Shown: positions 1 to 11,293, counted from the stretch's first letter. The stretch: DNA of 64,000 nt from Geitlerinema sp. S16 (GCA_011390275.1 JAABST010000006.1:1-64000); one strand, 5' to 3'. Translations and numbers: made by a program. Notes: generated by a model not told the origin, from the sequence alone.

Positions 1-182
1 GCCGAAGACGCCTGAATCACCTTGAGATAGTCGTGATAGGGCAGCGTTCCGACAAAGTGAACCCGCGACAGGTCGAGTTTCTCGCGCAGTTCGTCTACCA
101 TCGCCTCGAAAGTCGAGACTTTCACACCACAGGCTCGCCGGAACTGAGATGGAGATAGGTCTCGTAGTGTTCTGTACTCCAT
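1..182 (-). CDS. Partial ORF running off the left edge: IS transposase-like N-terminus joined in frame to a glycosyltransferase-like segment
   Basis: Reverse complement from ATG at 182 reads MEYRTLRDLSPSQFRRACGVKVSTFEAMVDELREKL (IS5-type transposase N-terminal HTH-like) followed by DLSRVHFVGTLPYHDYLKVIQASS (glycosyltransferase-like). Confidence 0.6.
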   Translation of the reverse strand, partial: MEYRTLRDLSPSQFRRACGVKVSTFEAMVDELREKLDLSRVHFVGTLPYHDYLKVIQASS

Positions 183-394
183 TGGCCTTCTAACTTTCTT
201 TAGCGTCTCTCTCTGTTCTAACTTATTCGTGCAAGAGGTCTAATTAATTTCAGCTCATATTCAACCCAATTCAAGCCAATTCGACTCGGTTCAACCGAGC
301 TTGACCCCGCTTGATCAACACTGTTTAACGTCCAGTTTGTTGGAGAATGAATCGGGTCATGAATCGAGAAATGAATCAGGTCATGAATGGGTTA

Positions 395-440
395 AGCAGC
401 ATCTCCAAGATGGTCAAAACATCTAAAGATGCTGCTTTTT
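395..440 (+). terminator. Hairpin with T-run upstream of sbcC
   Basis: AGCAGCATCT (395-404) pairs with AGATGCTGCT (427-436), followed by TTTT. Confidence 0.5.
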
Positions 441-562
441 GTATCGATTAAATTATGAATCGAATTATGGAGTGAATCGCTGAATGATTAACAACAGCAA
501 AGAAAGTCGGCGAATAGAGTACACTGCGAAGAAGTTTCGATCGCGTTCGTTTTGAATGCTCT

Positions 563-3500
563 ATGATTCCTCGCTTACTTCGACTATCAAACTTCTTTAG
601 CTATCACGACGCCACTCTAGACTTTTCGGGCTTAAACACAGCCTGCATTTGTGGTGAAAATGGTGCAGGCAAATCCTCCTTGCTGGAGGCGATTTCCTGG
701 AGCGTGTGGGGTAAAACACGGGCATCAAGTGAAGATGAAATTATTTGCGTTGGTGAACGGGAAACGCGGGTCGATTTCACCTTTGAATCTCAGGGGCAAG
801 GGTTCCGAATTATCCGATCGCGCCGGATGGGACAAGCCAGTTCATTGGAATTTCAGGTGGAAACACCGATCGGATTTACGACCATTACCGCCAAGGGAAC
901 CAAGGCCACCCAACAAAAGATTCTTGAAACCCTCAACCTCGATTACGACACGTTTATTAATTCAGCCTATTTGCGTCAGGGTCGCGCCGATGAGTTCATG
1001 CTCAAACGCCCGAACGATCGCAAACAAGTGCTAGCGGATTTGCTCAAGCTCGATCGCTATGAAGCTCTGGCTAAAAAAGCGCGGGATGTGGCACGGCAGG
1101 CCAAAGCGGAGGCGGATGTGGTGGAGCGTCAGATCGCGGAGTTGCAGACGAAGGCGGAGGACTTGGGCGATACGGCGGTGGAGATCTCCGTTCTGGAAGA
1201 TACGATCGCCGCCCTGCAACATCTACAGCAGACCGACCAGACCCGTCGGTCGCAATTGCGCGATCACCTCAGCCAGCGCCAGGGCTGGGAGCAGCAGCAC
1301 ACCTGGACGCAGCAACAGCTTGACGCGAATCGCCGATCGCGTCAGCAACAGCAGCTTGATCGCGATCAGGCCGTTCGCCGCCGGGAACACCTAGCGCAGT
1401 TGCTTGATCGCGCTCCTGAAATTGACGCCGCCTTTGCGGATTACGAGCGTTTAACCCACGAACTCGAAGCCTGCGATCGGCGCTGCCATGAACACCAGCA
1501 GATCCAAACACGCCGCCAAGCGGTGGTGACGCAGTTAGAACGGACGATCGCCGACTGCCAAAGCCGATATCAAACCGTTCGCGCCGAACTCGATGCGCTG
1601 GATCGACAGCTCGCGGAGGCCACCACCACCACCCAACGCGCCGACGAAATCGCGACCCAATACGATCACCTAAACACCACCCGCGATCGGCTCAAGCAGC
1701 TCGATCGCCTCCAAGCGGAAACCGCCCCCCTCGAACTGCGCCGCCAGCAGATCGAAACCCAGATCGAACACCAGCGCCTCCGCCTCGAATCTCAGCGCGA
1801 TCAGCTTGCTGAACAGACCGAACAGTTGGCCAGCCATACCCGCCGCCGTCCACAACTCGAAACGCAATTGCAGGGATTGGCGGATTATTTGCAAGATTTG
1901 GAAAAGAAGCAGGTGTATTTACACCGGGTTCAGGAGAAAGGACTCGAACGGCGTGGGTTTCTCGATCGGCTCAAAGCGCACGAAAATGATTGGGAGCAGC
2001 AAATTACCGAAATTGATCAAAAAATCGCCACGATCGGCGAGATCGATGCACCGTGTCCGCTGTGCGATCGACCCCTCGATGAAGAGCACTGGACACTGGT
2101 GGCCGCCAAACATCAGCAGGAGCGCAAAGACGCCAACGATCGGCTGTGGTTAATCCGTGAGCAGATGGCCACGTCCAATCGCGAAATTGCCCTATTGCGT
2201 GAAGAATATCGCCAGGTGAGTCAAGAGTTAAAGCCCTACGATGGCCTGCGCGAGCGACGCGGCCAACTCCAAGCCCAGCTCGAAGCCTGCCAAGCCGACG
2301 CTGATCGTCTGACCCGCCTGCAAGCAGAACGACAGGCGATCAATCAACACGTGAGCGATCGCGATTACGCCCCCGAACTTCAGGCAGAATTGCAACAACT
2401 GACCCGTCAGATTGCCGACTATGCCTACGATGAACGCGATCGCGCCTTAGTGCGTAGCGAGGTGGAAAGTTTGCGCTGGGTGGAAATCGAACGCGCCAAA
2501 ATTGACCAGGCGATGCGAACGATCGCGGCCTTAAATCAACGCCGTCCAGACTTAGCCGCCAAGGTTGAGCATCTCAGCGCCGAGCGCGATCGTCTACCGC
2601 TCGACTCCGATCTCGCCCGCGAACTCGCCGACATCAACCAAAAAATCGCCGCGCTGGCCTACAGCGCGGATCGTCATAACGACATCCGGCAACAGCTCCG
2701 CTCCGCCCAGGGCATTTTTCAGCAGGTCGAAGCCCTCAAAACTGCCCGCCTGCAACTGCCGCAATTGGAGCAAACGATCGCCACGCTCAACACCCAGATG
2801 GCCGATCGCGATCGCAATGATCAACAGCTCGAACAGCAGCTTTCTCACATCGCCGAACAGCTTGCCGCCAGCCTCGATCCCCAAGCCGAAATGCTTGAAA
2901 TTGAGCAAACAATCCAGGCACGACGCATCGAACTCGATCGCCACCTCGCCAACCTCGGACGCCTCCAGCAGCAAAGCTACCAGCTTGAACAGCTCACCAC
3001 CCAAATCGACACACGACGCAGCGAATGCGAAGCCTTGCGCTACCGCCACCGTCTCCACAATGAACTAAACCAAGCCTTCGGAAAAAATGGTCTACAGGCA
3101 CTGACGATCGAAACTGTCCTCCCCCAACTCGAAGCGGAAACCAATCGGCTACTCTCACGCCTCAGCGCCAATCAGCTCCACGTCCAATTCGTCACCCAAA
3201 AAGCCCGCAAGCGATCGCGCTCCAAATCCAGCAGCAAATCCAACACCACCCAAGCCCTCGCCGACGCCCCGATCGAAACCCTCGAAATCTTCATCGCCGA
3301 CACCCGAGGCACACGCGCCTACGAAACCTATTCCGGCGGCGAAGCCTTTCGGATTAACTTCGCCATCCGCCTCGCCTTGTCGCGGCTGCTCGCCCAGCGA
3401 TCGGGCGCATCGTTGCAGTTACTCATTGTCGATGAAGGCTTCGGCACTCAGGACGATCGCGGACGGGAACGGCTGGTCTCAGCGATCGAGGCGATTTCCG

Positions 3501-3616
3501 GCGATTTCGCCTGCATTTTGGCCGTGACCCACATTCCCAGCCTCAAGGAAGCTTTTCAAACACGCATTGAAGTCACCAAATCCGATCAAGGTTCACAGAT
3601 TCAGCTCATCAACTAA
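563..3616 (+). CDS. sbcC: Exonuclease subunit SbcC (SMC-like ATPase)
   Basis: Walker A GENGAGKSSLLEAI, long coiled coil, CPLC zinc hook, C-terminal YSGGEAFRINFAIRLALS and LLIVDEGFG. Confidence 0.93.
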   Translation: MIPRLLRLSNFFSYHDATLDFSGLNTACICGENGAGKSSLLEAISWSVWGKTRASSEDEIICVGERETRVDFTFESQGQGFRIIRSRRMGQASSLEFQVETPIGFTTITAKGTKATQQKILETLNLDYDTFINSAYLRQGRADEFMLKRPNDRKQVLADLLKLDRYEALAKKARDVARQAKAEADVVERQIAELQTKAEDLGDTAVEISVLEDTIAALQHLQQTDQTRRSQLRDHLSQRQGWEQQHTWTQQQLDANRRSRQQQQLDRDQAVRRREHLAQLLDRAPEIDAAFADYERLTHELEACDRRCHEHQQIQTRRQAVVTQLERTIADCQSRYQTVRAELDALDRQLAEATTTTQRADEIATQYDHLNTTRDRLKQLDRLQAETAPLELRRQQIETQIEHQRLRLESQRDQLAEQTEQLASHTRRRPQLETQLQGLADYLQDLEKKQVYLHRVQEKGLERRGFLDRLKAHENDWEQQITEIDQKIATIGEIDAPCPLCDRPLDEEHWTLVAAKHQQERKDANDRLWLIREQMATSNREIALLREEYRQVSQELKPYDGLRERRGQLQAQLEACQADADRLTRLQAERQAINQHVSDRDYAPELQAELQQLTRQIADYAYDERDRALVRSEVESLRWVEIERAKIDQAMRTIAALNQRRPDLAAKVEHLSAERDRLPLDSDLARELADINQKIAALAYSADRHNDIRQQLRSAQGIFQQVEALKTARLQLPQLEQTIATLNTQMADRDRNDQQLEQQLSHIAEQLAASLDPQAEMLEIEQTIQARRIELDRHLANLGRLQQQSYQLEQLTTQIDTRRSECEALRYRHRLHNELNQAFGKNGLQALTIETVLPQLEAETNRLLSRLSANQLHVQFVTQKARKRSRSKSSSKSNTTQALADAPIETLEIFIADTRGTRAYETYSGGEAFRINFAIRLALSRLLAQRSGASLQLLIVDEGFGTQDDRGRERLVSAIEAISGDFACILAVTHIPSLKEAFQTRIEVTKSDQGSQIQLIN

Positions 3617-3762
3617 GCCCGTCACGGATCACCGGATTCTACGAACTCAGTCAACCCAGCGCCGAACGTAACACCCAACGCAATACCCAAAACCCAAATC
3701 AATGAACACGTTAGAGTAGGAAGCAGATTTCACACCACCGTTTTCACAACAGGTTTTACATT

Positions 3763-3897
3763 ATGCAAGAAATTCCCCAGTGGATGGATTGGATCGCCGT
3801 CGGTTTTGCGATCCTGATCTTGATTGGCAGTGGTCTGCTGACCGCCAATGGCGCGATCGAGGCCGAGAAAAATCTCGAACGTCCGAAACGCAAATAA
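3763..3897 (+). CDS. 44-aa predicted single-TM small protein
   Basis: MQEIPQWMDWIAVGFAILILIGSGLLTANGAIEAEKNLERPKRK; hydrophobic stretch and basic C-terminus. Confidence 0.5.
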   Translation: MQEIPQWMDWIAVGFAILILIGSGLLTANGAIEAEKNLERPKRK

Positions 3898-3981
3898 GTC
3901 TCGATTTGAATTGCTGTTGCGCTTGACATGCCTCTAAAACATCAACACTCAAGCGCAGCAACAACCACGTCCAAACGCTCC

Positions 3982-4755
3982 CTAGAACAAGTCCTTGCGG
4001 CCACGTAGCTTCGTAAACGTCCGTACCGGATCGCTCGTCTCTAGTACCGCCTGAATCGCCGGATCATCCCAGCGCATAAACGGATTCGTCCGCTTCTCCA
4101 AGCCGATCGTGGATGGGATCGTCGCTTCCCCGCGCGATCGCATCCCCCGCACCGTCACCATTCGATCGCCCAAATCCCGATTCTTACCATCCACCGTCAG
4201 CGCAAACCGTAGATTGCTTTCCGTATACTCATGAGCGCACCAGACTCGTGTTTCATTCGGTAGCGATCGCAGCTTCGACAGCGAGTCCAACATCTGCGCA
4301 GGCGTCCCCTCAAACAAGCGGCCACAGCCACCCGCAAACAGCGTATCGCCACAGAATAGATCGCCGGTAGCGCGATCGCCATAGGGCGGGAAGTAATACG
4401 CAATGTGTCCACGGGTATGACCCGGAACAAAAAAGACCTGGGCTTCGTTTCCGGCAAAGGTTACTCGATCGCCCTCCTGTAACTGCACCGTTTGACCGGG
4501 AATGCGATCGCGATCGACATCACTGGCGTAGATCTCCAAACCGGGATATTTCTCCCGCAGTTTCAGATTTGCGCCCACGTGATCCCCGTGGTGGTGCGTG
4601 TTGAAAATCGTCACCAGCGTGGCATTCCGTTCCGCCAGCGCATCAAGCACCGGCTCTGGAACCGCAGGATCGACCACAGCCGCCGTCCGCGACTCTGGGT
4701 CAAACAGAAGAAAGATGTAGTTGTCATCAAGAGCGGGTAGACGAAGGATATCCAT
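3982..4755 (-). CDS. gloB: Hydroxyacylglutathione hydrolase (glyoxalase II)
   Basis: [11 protein letters not shown] metallo-beta-lactamase motif, full-length glyoxalase II-like sequence. Confidence 0.92.
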   Translation of the reverse strand: MDILRLPALDDNYIFLLFDPESRTAAVVDPAVPEPVLDALAERNATLVTIFNTHHHGDHVGANLKLREKYPGLEIYASDVDRDRIPGQTVQLQEGDRVTFAGNEAQVFFVPGHTRGHIAYYFPPYGDRATGDLFCGDTLFAGGCGRLFEGTPAQMLDSLSKLRSLPNETRVWCAHEYTESNLRFALTVDGKNRDLGDRMVTVRGMRSRGEATIPSTIGLEKRTNPFMRWDDPAIQAVLETSDPVRTFTKLRGRKDLF

Positions 4756-5357
4756 AGTGATGTCATGAACGACAGCGAAAAGAAGCGAACGGCAGGAGTA
4801 CCACCACGCTTATCACTTATTGTTACGCGCAACTCGCTTGCCTGCGTACCCTGGATTGCCCCACATTGAGTTCATCTTAGAAACCGAGTTTCTTTAAAGA
4901 ACCTGATTTCTCGCTGTTAGATTTGAGCTTGGTTTGACCGGTCAGATGGGCGATCACGGGGCGTGACCGTACTCGCGATCGCCCGCCAAACTGCGATCCC
5001 AAAAAAGATTTGACTAAAAGGTAGACAATCGTTTCGTATCTCCCTATACTTGGAGACCGCGAACGAAATCTGGTACACACCAGAGAAACAGCTTCTTAAA
5101 CTTCAATCGCGAGTCCGAAGCACACATGCAAGATCGAGAGTCCGCCTTAAGCGGGTGTATGGCCTTGCAAACAACACGCGACTCCTTTTGCACGAAAAGG
5201 AAAACAGTCGCTGGGATACTGGAAAGCCCCAAAGCTGTCTAAGTCCCTTGCTGAAGCAACACGAGCAATATGGCTCAATTCAGCAACTTCGGAAGTTGGG
5301 TTTTGGCCTTTTAAATACGAAAGCGTCAATCCATACGTGAGTAGGATTTTCTCAAGA

Positions 5358-5382
5358 TCAGCATAGCTTTTTGCTGTGCTGA
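5358..5382 (+). other. Stem-loop in the leader of the ribosomal protein operon
   Basis: TCAGCATAGC-TTTTT-GCTGTGCTGA, 10-bp stem with one G-U pair. Confidence 0.5.
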
Positions 5383-5470
5383 ATCTAAGCGTGCGCCTGC
5401 GCAAGCTGTGAGTTCTCCTGCTCTATCCAAGCGTGTGTAGTCATCTGAACACAAGAAGGAGCAAAAAGAA

Positions 5471-6109
5471 GTGTCTGTTGGCATTCTTGGCACCAAAGTA
5501 GGCATGACCCAAATCTTCAGCGAAGACGGGGTTTCCATTCCTGTGACTGTGATCGAAGCTGGCCCTTGCAGCATCACACAGGTCAAAACGAAAGAGACGG
5601 ACGGCTACGAAGCCGTTCAAATCGGATACGGTGCGGTCAAACCAAAAGCGCTCAATAAGCCGAAACTCGGCCACTTGAGCAAATCGGAAACCGACCCAGT
5701 TCGCCACCTGCGCGAATACCGTACTGGCTCGATCGGCAGCTACGAACTCGGTCAAACCCTATCGGTTGACGTGTTTTCTGAAGGCCAACTCGTCGATGTT
5801 GCTGGTAACAGCATGGGTCGCGGTTTCGCCGGTTATCAGAAGCGCCACAACTTCAAGCGTGGTCCGATGTCTCACGGTTCTAAAAACCACCGTCAGCCCG
5901 GTTCAACAGGTGCCGGTACGACCCCTGGTCGGATCTACCCCGGTAAACGGATGGCTGGACAAATGGGCGGCAAGCGCGTCAGTGTTCGCAAGCTTCAAGT
6001 GGTCAAGGTCGATGCTGAACGCAATCTGATTTTGATCAAAGGTGGCGTTCCTGGAAAAGCCGGTACGCTCCTGAGCATCACCCCCGCGACCATCGTGGGT
6101 CAGCAGTAA
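5471..6109 (+). CDS. rplC: 50S ribosomal protein L3
   Basis: [13 protein letters not shown]...; first gene of cluster; GTG start. Confidence 0.97.
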   Translation: MSVGILGTKVGMTQIFSEDGVSIPVTVIEAGPCSITQVKTKETDGYEAVQIGYGAVKPKALNKPKLGHLSKSETDPVRHLREYRTGSIGSYELGQTLSVDVFSEGQLVDVAGNSMGRGFAGYQKRHNFKRGPMSHGSKNHRQPGSTGAGTTPGRIYPGKRMAGQMGGKRVSVRKLQVVKVDAERNLILIKGGVPGKAGTLLSITPATIVGQQ

Positions 6110-6148
6110 TCGAGACTGAGAAAGCCCAGAGAAAGTTAAGTAACAGCA

Positions 6149-6781
6149 ATGGCTAATTGTGTCGTTCGCAACTGGGAAGGCGCCGAGGTTGGAAATGTCA
6201 GCCTCGACCTAAAAGTTGCTAAAGAAGAAAATGCCCAGCACATCGTGCATCGGGCGGTAATCCGTCAGCTCAACAATTCCCGTCAAGGGAATGCTTCCAC
6301 GAAAACTCGTGCGGAAGTACGCGGTGGCGGTCGCAAGCCCTGGCGTCAAAAAGGGACAGGCCGTGCGCGTGCCGGTTCTAACCGATCGCCGTTGTGGCGT
6401 GGTGGTGGTGTCATCTTCGGCCCTAAACCCCGTGACTTCAACGTCAAGATGAACCGTAAGGAGCGTCGTCTAGCGCTCCGTACCGCACTACAATCCCGTA
6501 CCGCAGATGTGATCGTCGCTGAGGGTCTCGGTGATAACCTCACCGCTCCGAAGACCAAGGAATTGGTCGCAGCCTTCACCCGCTGGGGTATCGAAGTCGG
6601 CTCCAAAGTCTTGATCGTGCTCGACGATGCGCCGGAAAACGTGGTGCTATCGGCTCGCAATCTTGAGCGTGTCAAACTCATTCGCGCTGACCAGCTCAAC
6701 GTGTTTGATTTGCTCCATGCTGATGCGATCGTGACGACGGCATCCAGCCTTGAGAAGATTCAGGAGGTTTACGGTGAGTAG
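6149..6781 (+). CDS. rplD: 50S ribosomal protein L4
   Basis: [35 protein letters not shown]. Confidence 0.97.
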   Translation: MANCVVRNWEGAEVGNVSLDLKVAKEENAQHIVHRAVIRQLNNSRQGNASTKTRAEVRGGGRKPWRQKGTGRARAGSNRSPLWRGGGVIFGPKPRDFNVKMNRKERRLALRTALQSRTADVIVAEGLGDNLTAPKTKELVAAFTRWGIEVGSKVLIVLDDAPENVVLSARNLERVKLIRADQLNVFDLLHADAIVTTASSLEKIQEVYGE

Positions 6782-7079
6782 AACGGTTGAAGAACGTAAT
6801 CTGGCAGATTTAATTCTCCGTCCGCTAATCACGGAGAAGGCCAACCTGGGTATGGAAAATAATCAGTTCACCTTCGAGGTGACGCTGAAATCGACCAAGC
6901 CCCAAATCAAACTGGCGATCGAACAACTCTTCGATGTCAAAGTTCTGAAAGTCAATACGTCCGTTAAAGCGCGTAAACAAAAGCGCGTTGGTCGTTTTGT
7001 TGGCTACAAGCCTCAATATAAGCGTGCGATCGTCACGTTGGCCGAAGGCGATTCAATCCCGCTCTTCCCGGATGTATAA
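6774..7079 (+). CDS. rplW: 50S ribosomal protein L23
   Basis: GTG start after AGGAGG, overlapping the end of rpl[25 protein letters not shown]. Confidence 0.95.
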   Translation: MSRTVEERNLADLILRPLITEKANLGMENNQFTFEVTLKSTKPQIKLAIEQLFDVKVLKVNTSVKARKQKRVGRFVGYKPQYKRAIVTLAEGDSIPLFPDV

Positions 7080-7100
7080 GGTCGGCTCTTGCCGCATCTA

Positions 7101-7147
7101 GGTGTCATAACCCGGCGTAAACCTCGCCCTCACGGTTATCTGACACC
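7101..7147 (+). other. Intergenic structured element between rplW and rplB
   Basis: GGTGTCATAACC pairs with GGTTAT(CT)GACACC; nested GGCG/CGCC stem in the loop. Confidence 0.55.
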
Positions 7148-7186
7148 GCCCTAAGAACTCAAACACCGAAGTACGACTGAAGAAAT

Positions 7187-8050
7187 ATGGGTATTCGTTC
7201 CTACCGGCCGTATACACCGAGCACGCGTGACTACAGTGTTTCTGACTTTGCAGAAATCACGCGCAGCGAGCCGGAAAAATCGCTCACAAAACACGTCCAC
7301 CGCAAAAAAGGCCGTAACAACCGAGGCGTCATCACTTGCCGTCACCGGGGTGGTGGTCACAAACGTCTGTACCGCTATATCGACTTCCGTCGTGACAAGC
7401 GCGATATGCCCGCAACCGTGCTGCACATCGAGTACGACCCGAACCGCAACGCTCGTATCGCCCTCGTGCAATACGAAGATGGCGAAAAGCGCTACATCCT
7501 GCACCCGAATGGTCTGCAAGTTGGCGCGACGATTATCGCAGGCGAAAGCGCTCCGATCGAAGTCGGTAACGCGATGCCCCTGAGTGCTGTGCCTCTGGGT
7601 GAAACGGTTCACAACGTTGAACTGTACCCCGGTCGCGGTGGTCAAATGGCACGCGCCGCCGGAACCGGTGCGCAGGTCATGGCAAAAGAAGGCGGTTACG
7701 TCACGCTGAAGCTGCCGTCGAGTGAAGTTCGCATGGTGCGCCGCGAATGCTACGCCACCCTCGGTGGTATCGGCAACGCTGACATCCGCAACATCACGAT
7801 GGGTAAAGCGGGTCGGACTCGCTGGAAAGGCCGTCGTCCCCAGGTTCGCGGTAGTGTGATGAACCCGGTGGATCACCCGCACGGTGGTGGTGAAGGTCGT
7901 GCGCCGATCGGTCGCAGCGGCCCGATGACCCCCTGGGGTAAACCCGCGCTCGGCAAGAAAACGCGCAAGAAAAACAAAGGCAGCAATAAGCTTATTGTCC
8001 GCCGCCGTCGTAAGTCCTCCAAACGGAGTCGCGGCGGTCGCGATAGCTAG
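7187..8050 (+). CDS. rplB: 50S ribosomal protein L2
   Basis: [20 protein letters not shown]...[18 protein letters not shown]. Confidence 0.97.
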   Translation: MGIRSYRPYTPSTRDYSVSDFAEITRSEPEKSLTKHVHRKKGRNNRGVITCRHRGGGHKRLYRYIDFRRDKRDMPATVLHIEYDPNRNARIALVQYEDGEKRYILHPNGLQVGATIIAGESAPIEVGNAMPLSAVPLGETVHNVELYPGRGGQMARAAGTGAQVMAKEGGYVTLKLPSSEVRMVRRECYATLGGIGNADIRNITMGKAGRTRWKGRRPQVRGSVMNPVDHPHGGGEGRAPIGRSGPMTPWGKPALGKKTRKKNKGSNKLIVRRRRKSSKRSRGGRDS

Positions 8051-8113
8051 AGCCGACCTCTGGCTTGCTGAAAGTTACGGAAGAACGGAAAGATTTAGCT
8101 TCAGGACAACCCC

Positions 8114-8392
8114 ATGGGCAGATCCCTTAAAAAAGGTCCCTTCATTGCGGACCATTTGATGAAAAAGATTGACGCGCTCAACGCCAAAGGCGATAAGCAA
8201 GTCATCAAAACCTGGTCGCGTGCCTCGACGATCATCCCACAAATGATCGGTCACACGATCGCGGTACACAACGGACGAACTCACGTTCCCGTTTTTGTTA
8301 CCGAACAAATGGTTGGCCATAAGCTCGGTGAATTCGCCATGACGCGCACCTTCAAAGGCCACGCCAAAAGTGACAAAAAAGCTCGCCGTTAG
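8114..8392 (+). CDS. rpsS: 30S ribosomal protein S19
   Basis: [20 protein letters not shown]. Confidence 0.97.
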   Translation: MGRSLKKGPFIADHLMKKIDALNAKGDKQVIKTWSRASTIIPQMIGHTIAVHNGRTHVPVFVTEQMVGHKLGEFAMTRTFKGHAKSDKKARR

Positions 8393-8423
8393 GTAGCCAA
8401 ACACCAGAAGAAGGAGAAGCCGA

Positions 8424-8777
8424 ATGGCTGTTGACACTAAAGAGCAAGCTAAGGCGATCGCGCGTTATATCCGGATGTCCCCGCGAAAAGTGCGCCGCGT
8501 CCTCGACCAAATTCGCGGTCGTTCCTACCGTGAAGCCCTGATCGTTCTCGAATTCATGCCGTATCGCGCCTGTGAACCCGTACTGAAAGTACTGCGTTCC
8601 GCTGTCGCTAACGCTGAGAATAACCTCGGTCTCGACCCTGCAACGCTAATCGTTGCGGAAGCCTTCGCAGACCAAGGCCCCGTCCTCAAGCGGTATCGCC
8701 CCCGCGCCCAAGGCCGCGCGTACATGATCCGTAAACCGACGTGCCACATCACCGTCGCCGTTGCACCGGAAGACTAG
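8424..8777 (+). CDS. rplV: 50S ribosomal protein L22
   Basis: [25 protein letters not shown]. Confidence 0.97.
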   Translation: MAVDTKEQAKAIARYIRMSPRKVRRVLDQIRGRSYREALIVLEFMPYRACEPVLKVLRSAVANAENNLGLDPATLIVAEAFADQGPVLKRYRPRAQGRAYMIRKPTCHITVAVAPED

Positions 8778-8805
8778 AACAAGGGATTTATAGAGGGAAA
8801 CAACC

Positions 8806-9537
8806 GTGGGACAAAAAATTCATCCAATAGGCTTCCGCCTAGGCATTACCCAAGAGCACCGCTCGCGTTGGTTCGCAGAAGGCAACCGCTATCCTGAATT
8901 GCTGAAGGAAGACTTCAAAATCCGGGCTTATGTGCTGAAGAATCTCAGCAATGCTGGGATTTCGGATGTGCGCATCGAGCGTAAAGCCGAGCAAATCGAT
9001 CTTGAAATCCGTACCGCTCGCCCCGGCGTTGTCGTGGGTCGTGGTGGCAGTGGTATCGAGACTCTGCGAGCTAGCTTGCAAAAGCTGCTGGGCGACACTA
9101 ACCGCCAAATTCGCATCAACGTGATCGAAGTGACGCGCGTGGATGCTGACGCAGCCCTGATTGCCGACTACATTGCCCAACAGCTTGAGCGTCGGGTTTC
9201 ATTCCGCCGCGTTGTGCGCCAAACGATCCAGCGTGCTCAGCGTGCAGGTGTTGAAGGCATCAAAATTCAGGTGGGTGGTCGCTTGAACGGTGCGGAAATC
9301 GCGCGTTCTGAGTGGACTCGTGAGGGTCGCGTCCCCCTGCATACGCTGCGGGCTGACATCGACTACCACTACTGCACGGCACAAACGATTTACGGCATTT
9401 TGGGCGTCAAAGTCTGGGTCTTCAAGGGTGAAATCATCCCTGGCCAAGAGAATATAACCGCTCCGCCGCCGAATGCTCAACCCCGTCGCCGTCAATCGCG
9501 TCGCCGTCAGTTTGAAGACCGATCGAACGAAGGCTAA
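8806..9537 (+). CDS. rpsC: 30S ribosomal protein S3
   Basis: [26 protein letters not shown]. Confidence 0.97.
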   Translation: MGQKIHPIGFRLGITQEHRSRWFAEGNRYPELLKEDFKIRAYVLKNLSNAGISDVRIERKAEQIDLEIRTARPGVVVGRGGSGIETLRASLQKLLGDTNRQIRINVIEVTRVDADAALIADYIAQQLERRVSFRRVVRQTIQRAQRAGVEGIKIQVGGRLNGAEIARSEWTREGRVPLHTLRADIDYHYCTAQTIYGILGVKVWVFKGEIIPGQENITAPPPNAQPRRRQSRRRQFEDRSNEG

Positions 9538-9599
9538 GCGAGTCCAGGCCAGCCTTGACCTGCTCACCTTTCGATGACCACGTCCACTTTTAGTCAGTC

Positions 9600-10010
9600 A
9601 TGTTAAGTCCAAAGCGTACTAAATTCCGCAAGCAACACCGGGGTCGCATGACCGGTATGGCCTATCGCGGCAACAAGCTTGATTTTGGCGATTTCGGTCT
9701 GCAAGCGATCGAAGCCTCTTGGATCACCGCGCGTCAAATTGAGGCCAGCCGCCGTACGATGACCCGCTCGATTCGCCGGGGTGGGAAAATCTGGATTCGG
9801 ATCTTCCCGGATAAGCCGGTCACCATGCGTCCTGCGGAAACCCGGATGGGTTCCGGTAAAGGTAACCCGGAATTCTGGGTTGCAGTGGTCAAACCTGGTC
9901 GCATCATGTTTGAGATTGCCGGGGTTCCCGAGGAAACGGCACGTGAAGCCATGCGTCTCGCTGCGTTCAAGCTGCCGATCCAAACCAAGTTCGTCAAGCG
10001 TGAAGCATAA
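9600..10010 (+). CDS. rplP: 50S ribosomal protein L16
   Basis: [25 protein letters not shown]. Confidence 0.97.
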   Translation: MLSPKRTKFRKQHRGRMTGMAYRGNKLDFGDFGLQAIEASWITARQIEASRRTMTRSIRRGGKIWIRIFPDKPVTMRPAETRMGSGKGNPEFWVAVVKPGRIMFEIAGVPEETAREAMRLAAFKLPIQTKFVKREA

Positions 10011-10024
10011 GAGAGGAGATCACC

Positions 10025-10237
10025 ATGGCATTACCCAAAATTGACGAGGTGCGAGCCTTAAGCGATGAAGAGATCGCCGCACAAATCGTTGAAACCAAAA
10101 AGCAATTGTTTGAGCTGCGTATGGAGCGGGCGATCGGCAAGCTAGAAGGCCCGCATAAGTTCGTGCACCTCAAGCATCGCCTTTCCCAGCTTCTGACGAT
10201 CGAGCACCAACGCCTGATCGCCTCCATCGAATCGTAG
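10025..10237 (+). CDS. rpmC: 50S ribosomal protein L29
   Basis: Short helical L29-like ORF in the canonical position. Confidence 0.95.
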   Translation: MALPKIDEVRALSDEEIAAQIVETKKQLFELRMERAIGKLEGPHKFVHLKHRLSQLLTIEHQRLIASIES

Positions 10238-10279
10238 ACCTGACCTTTAGTTCTGCAATCCCCGCTCTCCCCAAATCCA

Positions 10280-10531
10280 ATGGCAGTCAAAGAAAGAGTC
10301 GGTACCGTCGTTAGCAACAAAATGGATAAAACCGTTGTTGTGGCGATCGAAAACCGCGTCCCCCACCCCAAGTACGGCAAAACGATCGTACAAACCAAGC
10401 GATATAAAGCACACGACGAAGAAAACGCGTGCAACGAAGGTGATCGCATTCGCATCCGCGAAACCCGTCCTCTGAGCAAAACGAAGCGCTGGGTGGTCGT
10501 CGAAACGATCGAACGCGCGTCGCAACTATAG
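10280..10531 (+). CDS. rpsQ: 30S ribosomal protein S17
   Basis: [36 protein letters not shown]. Confidence 0.97.
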   Translation: MAVKERVGTVVSNKMDKTVVVAIENRVPHPKYGKTIVQTKRYKAHDEENACNEGDRIRIRETRPLSKTKRWVVVETIERASQL

Positions 10532-10572
10532 TCCCTGTTACTGCGAACCGCATCGATTGAGGAAAATCCACC

Positions 10573-10938
10573 GTGATTCAAAAAGAGTCTTACCTAAACG
10601 TTGCTGACAACAGCGGGGCACGCAAACTAATGTGTATCCGCGTGTTGGGCAACAACCGCACCTACGCCCGCGTAGGCGACGTAATTATCGCCGTCGTTAA
10701 AGATGCGATCCCCAACATGGGCGTGAAGCGATCGGACATTGTCCGCGCTGTGGTTGTCCGGACGAAGAAAAACCTGCTGCGATCGAGCGGCATGAGTATT
10801 CGTTTTGACGATAACGCCGCTGTCATCATCAACCAAGATGGCAATCCGAAAGGAACCCGTGTGTTTGGCCCTGTAGCTCGTGAGTTGCGGGATAAAAACT
10901 TCACCAAAATCGTCTCGTTGGCTCCGGAGGTTCTCTAA
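10573..10938 (+). CDS. rplN: 50S ribosomal protein L14
   Basis: [26 protein letters not shown]. Confidence 0.97.
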   Translation: MIQKESYLNVADNSGARKLMCIRVLGNNRTYARVGDVIIAVVKDAIPNMGVKRSDIVRAVVVRTKKNLLRSSGMSIRFDDNAAVIINQDGNPKGTRVFGPVARELRDKNFTKIVSLAPEVL

Positions 10939-10941
10939 AAA

Positions 10942-11292
10942 ATGGCAAAGTTCGGCAAAAAGAACCTGCATCCTCTCAAGATGCATGTTAAAAAGGGCGA
11001 CACCGTCCAAATCATCTCCGGAAAGGACAAAGGCAAAGTCGGTGAAGTGATCTCCTCGCTTCCGAAAACGAGCCAAATCGTCGTTAAGGGCGTTAACGTG
11101 CGTACCAAGCATGTGAAACCCCAACAAGAAGGCGAGTCCGGTCAAATCCGTACTTACGAAGCACCGATTCACAGCTCTAACGCCATGCTGTATTCCACTA
11201 AAGAAAAAGTGGCCAGCCGCGTTTGCTATACCTTCACCGAAGACGGTCGTAAGGTTCGCAAGCTGAAGAAAACGGGCGAGATTATTGATTAG
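10942..11292 (+). CDS. rplX: 50S ribosomal protein L24
   Basis: [22 protein letters not shown]. Confidence 0.96.
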   Translation: MAKFGKKNLHPLKMHVKKGDTVQIISGKDKGKVGEVISSLPKTSQIVVKGVNVRTKHVKPQQEGESGQIRTYEAPIHSSNAMLYSTKEKVASRVCYTFTEDGRKVRKLKKTGEIID

Positions 11293-11293
11293 G

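Noticed and set aside
7151-7882. 243-aa antisense ORF over rplB (and similar ones at 9994-10581 and 13194-13895)
   Set aside because: Lie wholly opposite highly conserved ribosomal genes, with low-complexity shadow compositions and no family resemblance.
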